This document shows, piece by piece, positions 7,979 to 15,153 of a DNA stretch of 17,887 bases. Under the pieces are notes generated by a model, which was given only the letters and a program-made list of their open reading frames with translations, was not told the origin of the DNA and made no database searches. The position numbers were made by a program, and so were the translations under genes. The first letter of the stretch is position 1. Each line of letters opens with the position of its first letter. The DNA is taken from assembly GCA_046760445.1 (NCBI GenBank), contig JBHIEE010000057.1, forward strand, positions 1 through 17,887, given 5' to 3'. The DNA comes from JBHIEE01 sp046760445. Its GTDB lineage: Bacteria; Acidobacteriota; Aminicenantia; JdFR-78.

Positions 7979-7982
7979 ATGT

Positions 7983-8009
7983 TCTGATGCACCTTAAAAG
8001 GTGCACTCC
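7983..8009. repeat. Palindromic repeat, copy 1 (left of vapBC)
   Basis: Arms TGCACCTT (7988-7995) and AAGGTGCA (7998-8005) form a perfect inverted repeat. The whole unit (ttctgatgcacc...ggtgcactcc) recurs in the same orientation at 8821-8848, on the other side of vapBC. Confidence 0.7.
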
Positions 8010-8028
8010 AAAAGCACACCGAAAGGCT

Positions 8029-8430
8029 CTAAATTAGTTCATCAACAGAGATAAGTTTCAGCTTCTCTATATTTCTAAAATGAGATTGGTTCTTAGTCAA
8101 GAGAGGAAGAGAATTGGCAATGCAAATACCTGTTATAAGAATATCCTGATTGCCAATAAGTTTTCCTTTAGCTTTCAAATCTGTAAAGATTTTACCGGCA
8201 ATTGCTGCTTCTACCGTATTTAAAGGAAATATAAAAATATTTTCAATAAAAGTCTCAATTTGTTTAAGCCTTTTTTTACCAGTAATTCCAGCATAAAGCT
8301 CATAGACAGATATAGAAGTGATAGCTAATTGATCTTTGTTAATGAGTTTTGAGATGACTTGAGCAAATGGGGGTATATCAGCGAAAAAATCTATGATTCC
8401 ATCTGTATCAGCAATGATTAAATCTTCCAA
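8029..8430 (-). CDS. vapC: VapC-type PIN-domain toxin
   Basis: A 133-residue PIN-domain ribonuclease, the toxin half of a VapBC module. VapC toxins cut specific RNAs, often tRNA or rRNA, and use a metal-binding acidic cluster. Visible candidates are Asp8 (IIADTDGIID), Glu44 (SVYELYAG) and Asp96 (LIGNQDILITG). The C-terminal motif LTKNQSHFRNI matches the usual T.N..HF..I segment. The length is typical. It overlaps the antitoxin gene by 13 nt, the usual translational coupling. All key acidic residues are present, so it is probably active. The RNA target cannot be read from the sequence. Confidence 0.92.
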   Translation of the reverse strand: MEDLIIADTDGIIDFFADIPPFAQVISKLINKDQLAITSISVYELYAGITGKKRLKQIETFIENIFIFPLNTVEAAIAGKIFTDLKAKGKLIGNQDILITGICIANSLPLLTKNQSHFRNIEKLKLISVDELI

Positions 8431-8660
8431 TTTTTTCTAATTTCCTCTAACCTTTTTTTTGTTTCCTTAGCTTCTGTTAGACTCCAACTGCTCCTCATTC
8501 TTAAAATTTTTTTTCTACCCGATTCTCTCTTTTTACTTTCCTTAAGATAGAAATTTAATGCCTCTTCAATTACTTTCGAATATCCTCGATATCCTTTCTT
8601 AACAGCAATAGCATGAAGAATACTTATTAAATCATCTGATAACTCTATAGTTGTTCTCAT
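8418..8660 (-). CDS. vapB: Ribbon-helix-helix antitoxin (VapB/CopG type)
   Basis: An 80-residue antitoxin. The N-terminus MRTTIELSDDLISILHAIA is a ribbon-helix-helix DNA-binding domain, with the helix pair followed by GYSKVIEEALNFYL. The basic and acidic C-terminal part (about 43-80) would wrap around VapC. It should neutralise VapC and repress its own promoter as a complex. The ribosome site gagga lies about 9 nt before the ATG, and a near-consensus sigma70 promoter sits 40 nt upstream. A second ATG four bases upstream (8664) is out of frame. Confidence 0.9.
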   Translation of the reverse strand: MRTTIELSDDLISILHAIAVKKGYRGYSKVIEEALNFYLKESKKRESGRKKILRMRSSWSLTEAKETKKRLEEIRKNWKI

Positions 8661-8699
8661 CCATCTTATCTCCTCAGATTAATTTTATTTCTAATATGC

Positions 8700-8728
8700 A
8701 TTGTAATATTTAAATGTAATTTTGTCAA
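8700..8728 (-). promoter_or_regulatory. Sigma70-type promoter of vapBC
   Basis: On the minus strand TTGACA (8728-8723) and TACAAT (8705-8700) are separated by 17 nt. This is a perfect -35 and a 5/6 -10. The predicted start is near 8693, giving a leader of about 33 nt to vapB. VapBC would be expected to bind near here, but no clear operator palindrome was picked out. Confidence 0.75.
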
Positions 8729-8766
8729 ATAACGAATTGCTTCATTAAAAATCTATATAAATTGGT

Positions 8767-8815
8767 ATCCTTGCCTGCCCCAGAGGACAGTGCCTGCGGC
8801 AGGCAGGCTTTAGGA
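8767..8815. repeat. G+C-rich imperfect hairpin element
   Basis: GCCTGCC (8773-8779) pairs with GGCAGGC (8802-8808), and outer ATCC and GGAT extend the stem. The loop holds a further inverted repeat (GCCTGC-G-GCAGGC). It is far richer in G+C than the surrounding DNA and looks like a dispersed intergenic repeat. It has no T-run on either side, so a simple terminator is unlikely. Confidence 0.55.
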
Positions 8816-8848
8816 TGCATTCTGGTGTACCTTAAAAAAGGTGCATCC
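8813..8848. repeat. Palindromic repeat, copy 2 (right of vapBC)
   Basis: Same unit and orientation as the copy at 7983-8009, with TGTACCTT (8826-8833), AAAA, and AAGGTGCA (8838-8845). An additional outer inverted repeat GGATGCA (8813-8819) / TGCATCC (8842-8848) allows an alternative fold. Confidence 0.65.
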
Positions 8849-8888
8849 CTTGAAAAATAATAAATTGTTGAGTCAGGTTTTTAAAGAA

Positions 8889-10223
8889 TTAATCTCGGTC
8901 AACCAGAAAAATTCGGATATCCATTACATTCGTCTTGGTTGGACCGATTTTAATTAATCCCCCTATCTGATTGAAAAAATTATAAGAATCATTATTAGCT
9001 AAATATTTATGGGGATTTAGACCTAAATTTTCTGCATTTATGAGGCTTCCTTCTGTAGCCCAGGCACCAGCGGCATCTGTTGGACCATCAATTCCGTCAG
9101 TTCCCAAACTGAGAATTAACCAGTTTTTATCAGCTCGATCTCGACTCATCTGAATTAAGCTGGCTAAAACAAATTCCTGATTTCTTCCTCCTTTTCCTTT
9201 ACCTTTCACAGTAACTGTTAATTCTCCCCCGGCTAAAAGACAGGCCGGCTTGGCCACTGGTCGATCATATTTTATTATTTTTTTCAAAAATGAAGTATAA
9301 TAAACAGCTCTTCCCCTGGCTTCACCTGAATCAGAAGAAGTTAGAATTAGACTATTGAAATTAAATTTTTGTGCTTTGTCTAAACCAGCCTGAAGAGCCG
9401 TAGAATTGTCTCCAATAATAAAACTGTGAACATTCTTGAAAATTTCCTTTCTTCTTTTAGGTGTTTCCTCAATATTACCTCTCATTCCTTCAATAATTAT
9501 TTTCTGGACCGAAGGGGGGACTTGAGCCAAAAGATTGTATTTTTTAACAACTAGATAAGCATCCTGGAAAGTAGAAGAATCCCAGTAAGTCGGGCCTGAG
9601 ATAATATTTTCCAGAGAATTTCTAATAACATCAGAAACGACCAGATTAATAATCGAACCAGGATAAATAGCCTGGGCTAATCTTCCTCCCTTAATCTGGG
9701 AGAGGTGTTTTCTGACTGTATTTATTTCTGAGATATCTGCTCCTGAACGAAGCAATAATTGAGTGACCGCTTTTTTCTCCTCAAGGGAAATCCCATTCAA
9801 GGGTTTGCACAAAAGAGCTGAACCTCCTCCTGAGATTAAGAAAATAGCTAAATCTTCTTTGGTAACTTTTTGAGCAAATTTTAACACTTGATTGGCTGCT
9901 TCCATGCTTTGTTCATCTGGGATAGGATGAGATCCTGGATAAAAAGTAATATTTTTTAGTTTAATTTTATTTTCAGGAAGGGAAACTATTATTCCTTTTT
10001 TAATCCAGTTAGAAAGAACATTCAGCGCCGCACTGGCCATAAAGGGAGCTGCTTTCCCGAGAGCAATCAAATAAACATTTTTAAAAGAAGATAAATCAAA
10101 TTTTCTATCTTTAATAAAAAGACAATTGTTTTTAAGAAAAAGATTGTTCTGAATTAACTGCTCGGGATTAACTGCTTTTAAAGCGGCCTGATAAATCTTG
10201 GTGGCGGCTTGCAATAAATCCAT
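8889..10223 (-). CDS. gckA: Glycerate 2-kinase (GckA/MOFRL family)
   Basis: A 444-residue class II glycerate kinase, which makes 2-phosphoglycerate from glycerate with ATP and links serine or glyoxylate breakdown to glycolysis. Family signatures run along the chain: LISGGGSALL (about 128-138), NTVRKHLSQIKGGRLA, LVVSDVI...ISGPTYWD, and the C-terminal MOFRL part with LAGGELTVTV, GKGKGGRNQEFVLA and GTDGIDGPTDAAGAW. The length is normal and nothing is missing. Such proteins were once misnamed hydroxypyruvate reductase (TtuD). It is the last gene of the minus-strand nrdJ-dcd-gckA run, 45 nt after dcd, with only a weak ribosome site (aagag). The link to nucleotide synthesis is probably positional. 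Confidence 0.93.
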   Translation of the reverse strand: MDLLQAATKIYQAALKAVNPEQLIQNNLFLKNNCLFIKDRKFDLSSFKNVYLIALGKAAPFMASAALNVLSNWIKKGIIVSLPENKIKLKNITFYPGSHPIPDEQSMEAANQVLKFAQKVTKEDLAIFLISGGGSALLCKPLNGISLEEKKAVTQLLLRSGADISEINTVRKHLSQIKGGRLAQAIYPGSIINLVVSDVIRNSLENIISGPTYWDSSTFQDAYLVVKKYNLLAQVPPSVQKIIIEGMRGNIEETPKRRKEIFKNVHSFIIGDNSTALQAGLDKAQKFNFNSLILTSSDSGEARGRAVYYTSFLKKIIKYDRPVAKPACLLAGGELTVTVKGKGKGGRNQEFVLASLIQMSRDRADKNWLILSLGTDGIDGPTDAAGAWATEGSLINAENLGLNPHKYLANNDSYNFFNQIGGLIKIGPTKTNVMDIRIFLVDRD

Positions 10224-10268
10224 TTTTAAGCTCTTGGAATTGTCATAATTTTGGCCAATTTTCCAGTG

Positions 10269-10835
10269 TCATCTTAGTGAGCGATCCACCTTGGGTAAAA
10301 CTATTTCTTTTTGTTTCTGATACTTACCTTTCCGATCAGCATAGGACACTTCACATTCTTCTTCTGCCTGGAAGAACAATACCTGACAGATACCTTCACA
10401 GGCATAAATTTTGGCTGGTTGAGGGCTTGTGTTTGAAATCTCCAGAGTAACATACCCTTCCCATTCTGCCTCAAAAGGAGTGACATTGACAATAATTCCA
10501 CATCGGGCATAGGTAGATTTTCCAAGAGTGATAGTGGTTACATTCCTTGGAATTCGGAAATATTCCACACTCCTTCCAAGAACAAAAGAATTTGGAGGAA
10601 TTATGCATTCCTTTCCTTTAAATTCAATAAAGAAATTTTCATTCAAATTTTTGGGGTCAATTATTGAGGAAGTTTTTTGTGAGAAGATTTTGAATTCTTC
10701 TGACAATCGAATATCATACCCGTAAGAAGAAAGCCCATAACTAATTACTCCATTGGTTACCTGATGGTCAACAAAAGGGTCAATCATTTTTTTCTCGACC
10801 GCCATTTTCTTGATCCATTTATCCGGCATAAGCAT
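10269..10835 (-). CDS. dcd: dCTP deaminase
   Basis: A 188-residue trimeric dCTP deaminase, which turns dCTP into dUTP (or dUMP in the bifunctional type) on the route to dTTP. Motifs: SSYGYDIRL (36-44, the usual ASVDLRL segment), GKSTYARCG (105-113, with Ser107 and Arg111 at the positions of the catalytic Ser and Arg), and AEWEGYVTLEISN with Glu132 as the likely catalytic acid. The reading frame is open up to 10961, but the start at 10835 gives the family length, has a gagggag ribosome site, and avoids a 74-nt overlap with nrdJ. It lies 52 nt after nrdJ, so dNTP reduction and dUTP supply are joined in one operon. Whether it also has dUTPase activity cannot be judged by eye. Confidence 0.93.
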   Translation of the reverse strand: MLMPDKWIKKMAVEKKMIDPFVDHQVTNGVISYGLSSYGYDIRLSEEFKIFSQKTSSIIDPKNLNENFFIEFKGKECIIPPNSFVLGRSVEYFRIPRNVTTITLGKSTYARCGIIVNVTPFEAEWEGYVTLEISNTSPQPAKIYACEGICQVLFFQAEEECEVSYADRKGKYQKQKEIVLPKVDRSLR

Positions 10836-10887
10836 TTCTTCTACTCCCTCTTTATTATACCTTAATTCAAAGCTTAAAAATAATTTT

Positions 10888-13800
10888 TTATGTTCCTGAG
10901 CATCTATTCCAGCCGCAGTTAGGACAGGTAGGGCATTTCTCATCGGGTAGAGTGGCACCACAAACTTTGCATTTATTGAAATAAAGGTCTTTTTTCATTT
11001 TGTTTTCTATTTTACCAATATGTCTCTCGAGAACCTGAGCAATGGCATCAGGAATAGATTGAATTAATGAACCATTGTGAAAAATTGGTTCAGCCCCTCC
11101 AATTCCTCTCAACTGATTAACTACTTCCTTAGGATCTACTCCACTTCGAAGAGCAAGGGAAACGAGCCGGCCAATCGCCTCGGCATCAGCCATCGTGGAA
11201 TAACCACTTTTCCCAATGCTGGCAAAAACTTCAAATGGTTTACCATCATAATATGAGATGGTGATATAAAGATTCCCGAAACCAGTTTTTATCTTATCAG
11301 TCACTGACTCGAGTGAATCGGGCCTCTCCATAGGAGCTAACTTTTCAAGGTGTTCTGGCTTATAAAGAACCTGTTCTGCCCGGCAACCGTCCCGATAAAT
11401 GGTAATTCCTTTTGTTCCCAGGTCATAAGCTAACAAATAAGCCTTTTCAACATCCTCAATGGTTGCTTTATTTGGAAAATTTATTGTTTTGGAAACAGAA
11501 TTATCAACATATTTCTGAAAGACTGCCTGAGTTTTAATATGCCATTCCGGTGATATCTGATGTGCTGTGACAAAATAGTTGGGAAGAGGCTCATCAGGAT
11601 GTTCTTTTTTCCACTGAGCATAAATGGGGTGAATATCTTTAATTTCCTGATCTATAATTTTAGAGACGAATTCGAAGGCAAAAATAGGCTCAATACTGGA
11701 TGAACAACCAGCCAAGCGAGAAATTGTCCCTGTGGGAGCAATAGTAAAAACAGTGGCATTTCTCATCTTTTTGCCTTTATAAATTGACTTATCTATATTA
11801 GGAAAACTTTCTCTCTCCTCAGCCAGTTTCTCTGATTCTCTGATTGCTTTTTCTTTCAAGAAGGAAGCAATCTTTTCTGCTATTTTCAAGGCTTTAGGTG
11901 AGTCATATTTTATCTTCATTTTGATTAGTAAATCCGCCCAGCCCATTATCCCCAGACCAATTCTTCGGTTAGCCTTGGTCATCTGTTCTATTTGAGGTAA
12001 AGGATATTTGTTCACATCAATGACATTGTCCAAAAATCTTACTGCGGCCTCTATTACTTGAGCGAATTTGTCCCAGTCAAATTTATCCTTCTTGGTTTTA
12101 TCGTAAAAATTGGATAAATTAATTGAACCCAAATTGCAGGACTCATAATCATGAAGAGGTTGTTCGCCGCAAGGATTAGTTGCGTGGATAGGGCCAAGCT
12201 CCCGAGTTGGATTAAGTCGATTAATTCTGTCCATAAAAACCAGACCAGGGTCACCAATTGCCCAGGCAGATTCAACAACCATGCGGAAAATGTCTCTTGC
12301 TTTCTTTTTGCCAACTACTTTTTTAAGGTGGGGATTATAAATTTCATAAGTTCCATTTCTTTTTACTGCTTGCATAAATTTATCAGTCGCTGCCACGGAA
12401 ATATTAAAATTGGTCAGAGTTCTACCATCTCTTTTCATTAAAATAAATTCTTCAATGTCAGGATGGTCAACTCTTAAAATGCCCATATTAGCTCCGCGTC
12501 TTGTGTTGTGCGAAACAAATCCATTAGCAATGTAAGTGTGGAGACCTGGCACAGAGAGATCGAGCGTTAAAGAATAACCTTTCTTTATTACCTTTACTCT
12601 ATCATAAAATTGATTCTTTTTAAGAAGAGAAACAAGAGTTTTGTTTTTTCTGATCTCCGGGTGCTTCTCAACAAGATAATCCAATCTTGAGCGTGTCAAA
12701 TTTCTTGAAGCAGCCACTCCTACAAGATAATGTTGAATATCTCTATAAAGCGCCCTATTAGCCCCTCTCTTTTGTCTTCCCTTATCGCATCCTGGACCTA
12801 CATAATTATAAGAGATAGCAATAATATATGCTTGATTTGGTATAACATCATTAAATTCCCATGCCTTTTGCGACATATCTAACAATTTTTCCCTTTTTAA
12901 TTTACTCGTGAAACCTATTCTCTTTATAAAATTCTGATATCCCTCTTTAGTTATAATAGTTAATCTATATAAGGGGTTGTCTCCAAAGCTATCCTTAGAT
13001 CTTTGCCGGCAAAATTTCCGAGAGGGAATTCCGAGGCTCAATAATAACAACTGGGTTTGGTCGATTAATTTCTCCGAAATTGATGATAAAGAAATGTAGC
13101 CTTCCTTTGTAATAGTTCCATCAGCATCAAAAAGTCCTCTCAAGAAAGCACAGGCGTTTTTCTTCGTTGTTTTAAAAATAATTTCCGGGATTTCTGCTTT
13201 TAGAGAAGATTCCTTAACTACCCCTATTTCCTTAAACCACTGCTCCAGAATAGTGCTCTGAAAGATGAGCTTAATACTTGCATCATTTGACTTCTGTTCA
13301 ATACGACCGTCAATATCAAATTCATCTTTTACTATTTTTTCAAAGTGTTCTTTCAAATCAAGTTGAGTATGAGAAATAGAGAGAATTAATCTTCCATTAT
13401 GAAAACAACCATCTCCTATAAAATAGCCGAATAATTCACTTAACCCTTCAGTTAGTTTTTCAGGCAGTCGAACAGACTTAGCATTGAAATGGGGTTTTAA
13501 TTCCATTTTAGGGAGAAGTGAAGATGTATCCATATAGGTATCCTTCTGGAGAGCAACCCAATCACCCTGGTTTATTTCACTTAGCTTTTTCCAGACATAT
13601 TCACCTTTTTCATTAATTACTCTTATTTTGTGGTCAAGGGTAGCTGTAAGATGGTAACCACACTCAGTAATAATAGTTTTAACTAAAGCTCGTCCATTGT
13701 TATAAAATTCGTCAGTTTCTCTTGCGCCTTCATCAGTTTGAACTTTTATCCTTAAAGGATGCCACCCTGAATTATTAGTTGGACCCAATTCTTGAATTTT

Positions 13801-14325
13801 AACCATGCCTTTATTAGTTGGAACAATGGTGTCTGGTGCAACGCACCCGCCCTGTTTCACAGCTTCAGTTGCTGCATCAATCACTTTTAGAAAGGAAACA
13901 GGACCAGAAGCAATGCCCTGAGTTTTGCGAACAAAACTTCCTTTTGGACGCAAACGACTGAAATCGAAACCGGTACCGCCGCCCTCCTTGTGGACTAAGG
14001 CTGCATTTTTCACTGTTTCAAAGATAGACTGCATTGAATCTTCAATAGGAAGCACAAAGCAGGCACTTAAACACATATTCCGGCCAGCACCAGTCAGGGT
14101 TGGACTATTAGGCATAAACTCCCGGTTCATCATTACTTCAAAAAACCGTTTCTCCCAGTATTCCTGGTCTTTTTTGGTTTTCTCAGCAGAAGCAATGTAT
14201 TTTGCTACCCGGGAAAACAAATCAGAGGGTGTTTTATCAATAAATTTCCCTTTGTCGGTTTTCATATAATACCGAGCCTTTAAAATTCTTATTGCATTTT
14301 CAGAAAAACCTCTCCCCTGACTCAT
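10888..14325 (-). CDS. nrdJ: Adenosylcobalamin-dependent (class II) ribonucleotide reductase with intein
   Basis: A 1145-residue precursor. Removal of the intein (residues 161-607) leaves a 698-residue class II reductase, which converts ribonucleotides to deoxyribonucleotides using a thiyl radical made by coenzyme B12, with or without oxygen. Active-site residues are in NPCGEQPL (Asn717, Cys719, Glu721). Cys89 (LSACFVLP) and Cys730 (ESCNLGSINLS) are the expected redox pair. The radical-barrel segment with FTIAPTGTISRLAGCSSSIEP and the C-terminal TSCPD-like domain (about 990-1105) follow. The latter reads SIPDAIA where SCPDAIA is common. The end is a Cys-rich zinc-ribbon tail (C1119, C1122, C1131, C1134, C1137, C1142). 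An aaaggagg ribosome site precedes the ATG. No nrdB-like small subunit is nearby, as expected for this class. Confidence 0.96.
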   Translation of the reverse strand: MSQGRGFSENAIRILKARYYMKTDKGKFIDKTPSDLFSRVAKYIASAEKTKKDQEYWEKRFFEVMMNREFMPNSPTLTGAGRNMCLSACFVLPIEDSMQSIFETVKNAALVHKEGGGTGFDFSRLRPKGSFVRKTQGIASGPVSFLKVIDAATEAVKQGGCVAPDTIVPTNKGMVKIQELGPTNNSGWHPLRIKVQTDEGARETDEFYNNGRALVKTIITECGYHLTATLDHKIRVINEKGEYVWKKLSEINQGDWVALQKDTYMDTSSLLPKMELKPHFNAKSVRLPEKLTEGLSELFGYFIGDGCFHNGRLILSISHTQLDLKEHFEKIVKDEFDIDGRIEQKSNDASIKLIFQSTILEQWFKEIGVVKESSLKAEIPEIIFKTTKKNACAFLRGLFDADGTITKEGYISLSSISEKLIDQTQLLLLSLGIPSRKFCRQRSKDSFGDNPLYRLTIITKEGYQNFIKRIGFTSKLKREKLLDMSQKAWEFNDVIPNQAYIIAISYNYVGPGCDKGRQKRGANRALYRDIQHYLVGVAASRNLTRSRLDYLVEKHPEIRKNKTLVSLLKKNQFYDRVKVIKKGYSLTLDLSVPGLHTYIANGFVSHNTRRGANMGILRVDHPDIEEFILMKRDGRTLTNFNISVAATDKFMQAVKRNGTYEIYNPHLKKVVGKKKARDIFRMVVESAWAIGDPGLVFMDRINRLNPTRELGPIHATNPCGEQPLHDYESCNLGSINLSNFYDKTKKDKFDWDKFAQVIEAAVRFLDNVIDVNKYPLPQIEQMTKANRRIGLGIMGWADLLIKMKIKYDSPKALKIAEKIASFLKEKAIRESEKLAEERESFPNIDKSIYKGKKMRNATVFTIAPTGTISRLAGCSSSIEPIFAFEFVSKIIDQEIKDIHPIYAQWKKEHPDEPLPNYFVTAHQISPEWHIKTQAVFQKYVDNSVSKTINFPNKATIEDVEKAYLLAYDLGTKGITIYRDGCRAEQVLYKPEHLEKLAPMERPDSLESVTDKIKTGFGNLYITISYYDGKPFEVFASIGKSGYSTMADAEAIGRLVSLALRSGVDPKEVVNQLRGIGGAEPIFHNGSLIQSIPDAIAQVLERHIGKIENKMKKDLYFNKCKVCGATLPDEKCPTCPNCGWNRCSGT
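12505..13845 (-). mobile_element. Intein with LAGLIDADG homing endonuclease inside nrdJ
   Basis: 447 residues in frame, interrupting the conserved QGG/TRRGANMG segment of NrdJ. The first residue is Cys (CVAPDTIVPTNKG, block A), block B is YHLTATLDHKI with the TxxH motif, block F is LDLSVPGLHTYIANG and block G ends VSHN, followed by Thr as the +1 nucleophile. So all standard splicing residues are present. Between them are two LAGLIDADG motifs, LFGYFIGDG (298-306) and FLRGLFDADG (394-403), each with its acidic residue, so the homing nuclease looks intact. A basic helical stretch (about 515-575) lies between the nuclease and the C-terminal splicing part. Precise splicing would restore an uninterrupted reductase. 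Confidence 0.95.
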
Positions 14326-14575
14326 TTTATCCTCCTTTAAAATTTTTTAAACCACAGAGGGCGCAGAGAACACATATATATAAAAATATTTAGCGTGTTT
14401 TTATAACCTTCCAAGAACATTACAGAGCTAATATTTTCCCCACTTGTTTTTCTATGATAAATTTTATCAATCTTTCTATCCAGTGTCTCATATCCATTAA
14501 ATAAGTAATCACTTGTAACTATGACAAGTTGAATAAACTTTGATGCCCCAAAGATTATTTTTGCTATTGTGTGCT

Positions 14576-14595
14576 CATCCCGAGTGCTCGGGATG
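14576..14595. repeat. Perfect short palindrome
   Basis: Arms CATCCCGAG and CTCGGGATG with a 2-nt spacer, directly next to the following hairpin. Part of the hairpin chain at the right end of the repeat-like element. Confidence 0.7.
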
Positions 14596-14633
14596 GAGAA
14601 CACAGAGATTTATTTTCATCTCTCTGGGTTCTC
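14596..14633. repeat. Inverted repeat, 12 of 13 arm positions paired
   Basis: GAGAACACAGAGA (14596-14608) pairs with TCTCTGGGTTCTC (14621-14633) around a 12-nt loop. It would fold in the nrdJ leader RNA. No T-run follows on the nrdJ strand, so a terminator is not evident. Confidence 0.6.
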
Positions 14634-14716
14634 TAACTTCGACGAGCTCAGCCGAGTCGTGGTTTTCGTATTCTTTCACTATTTAACTTAACTCCCCCAA
14701 ATGTTGAGGCATTCTA

Positions 14717-14745
14717 AATATAAAACACTACATAATGTATGTCAA
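14717..14745 (-). promoter_or_regulatory. Sigma70-type promoter driving the nrdJ-dcd-gckA operon
   Basis: On the minus strand TTGACA (14745-14740) and TATATT (14722-14717) are 17 nt apart: perfect -35, 5/6 -10. Transcription would begin near 14710 and give a leader of about 385 nt before nrdJ. Confidence 0.7.
14725..14740. promoter_or_regulatory. NrdR-box-like operator within the nrdJ promoter
   Basis: ACACTACATAATGTAT agrees with the NrdR box consensus acaCwAtATaTwGtgt at about 13 of 16 positions. It sits within the -35/-10 spacer and touches the last base of the -35 element, where a repressor would block polymerase. NrdR boxes usually come in pairs about three helical turns apart. A clear second box was not found at that spacing. 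Confidence 0.5.
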
Positions 14746-14789
14746 GAGGAAAATTTAAAAAAATTTAAAAAAATTATCAAAAACTCCTC

Positions 14790-14819
14790 TTGACTTTCGT
14801 GCTCGTATTTTATTAAACT
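14790..14819 (+). promoter_or_regulatory. Weak sigma70-like promoter before hicBA
   Basis: TTGACT at 14790-14795 is a good -35. The -10 is poor: TAAACT at 14814-14819 with 18-nt spacing, or TATTAA at 14811-14816 with 15-nt spacing. It lies back to back with the nrdJ promoter. Confidence 0.35.
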
Positions 14820-14841
14820 AATGGAGGGAAGGGGTTCAACA

Positions 14842-15153
14842 ATGAAAATAGAAGGATATATCGTAGTTACCTTCAAATTCCAAAAAGAAGGTAGAAAATG
14901 GACAGCATATTGCGAGGAATTAGGCACTGCCTCTTTTGGTCGTTCTATTCAGGAAGCATATGAAAAAATCAAAGAAGCTACACTACTTCATTTAAATACT
15001 CTTGAAGAATTAGGAGAAAGAGAACGATTCTTTCGTGAAAATAATATTACCCTTCACACTCATAAACCTAAAAAAATTACTGGTCAATTTGACACAAAAA
15101 CATACACACGACCTTTCATTTATCATGTCTTAAAGGAGAAATTCGCTATTTGA
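14842..15153 (+). CDS. hicB: HicB-family antitoxin
   Basis: A 103-residue HicB-like antitoxin. The N-terminal half MKIEGYIVVTFKFQKEGRKW...YCEELGTASFGRSIQEAYEKIKEATLLHL is the degraded RNase-H-like HicB fold that covers the toxin. The C-terminal part is short and shows no clear DNA-binding domain. An upstream ATG at 14821 is possible, but the ggagggaagggg tract between the two ATGs is an ideal ribosome site for the second, and 14842 gives the usual HicB start. The toxin reading frame begins at a TTG overlapping the hicB stop. The antitoxin-first order (hicB then hicA) is the reverse of the Escherichia coli locus but is common elsewhere. Confidence 0.85.
   Translation: MKIEGYIVVTFKFQKEGRKWTAYCEELGTASFGRSIQEAYEKIKEATLLHLNTLEELGERERFFRENNITLHTHKPKKITGQFDTKTYTRPFIYHVLKEKFAI

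Larger units (their letters stand above)
14349..14665. repeat. MITE-like intergenic element in the nrdJ leader
   Basis: A 317-bp stretch bounded by AAACCAC (14349-14355) and its inverse GTGGTTT (14659-14665). The left end continues as ACCACAGAGGGCGCAGAGAA, the kind of sequence often seen as a dispersed intergenic repeat. The right end is a chain of hairpins. It contains no convincing gene. A GTG-started frame of 88 codons on the minus strand (14603-14337) uses the repeat ends as coding sequence and matches nothing recognised. No clear target duplication was seen. It accounts for most of the 516-nt gene-free stretch between nrdJ and hicB. Confidence 0.4.

Noticed and set aside
10836..10961. 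Longer N-terminus of dcd, overlapping nrdJ
   Set aside because: It adds 42 residues not found in dCTP deaminases and copies the nrdJ 3' end in another frame. The ATG at 10835 has its own ribosome site and gives the family length.
14337..14603. 88-codon minus-strand frame between nrdJ and hicB
   Set aside because: It begins at GTG without a ribosome site, both its ends run through repeat sequence, and the translation matches no family I recognise. It is treated as part of the repeat-like element.
14326..14710. Cobalamin riboswitch in the nrdJ leader
   Set aside because: A long leader before a B12-dependent enzyme made this worth looking for, but no B12-box (GCCACTG-like) sequence was found and the leader is dominated by repeat sequence.
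14821..14841. Seven-residue N-terminal extension of HicB
   Set aside because: This stretch is the purine-rich ribosome site of the second ATG, and known HicB proteins begin at the equivalent of MKIEGY.
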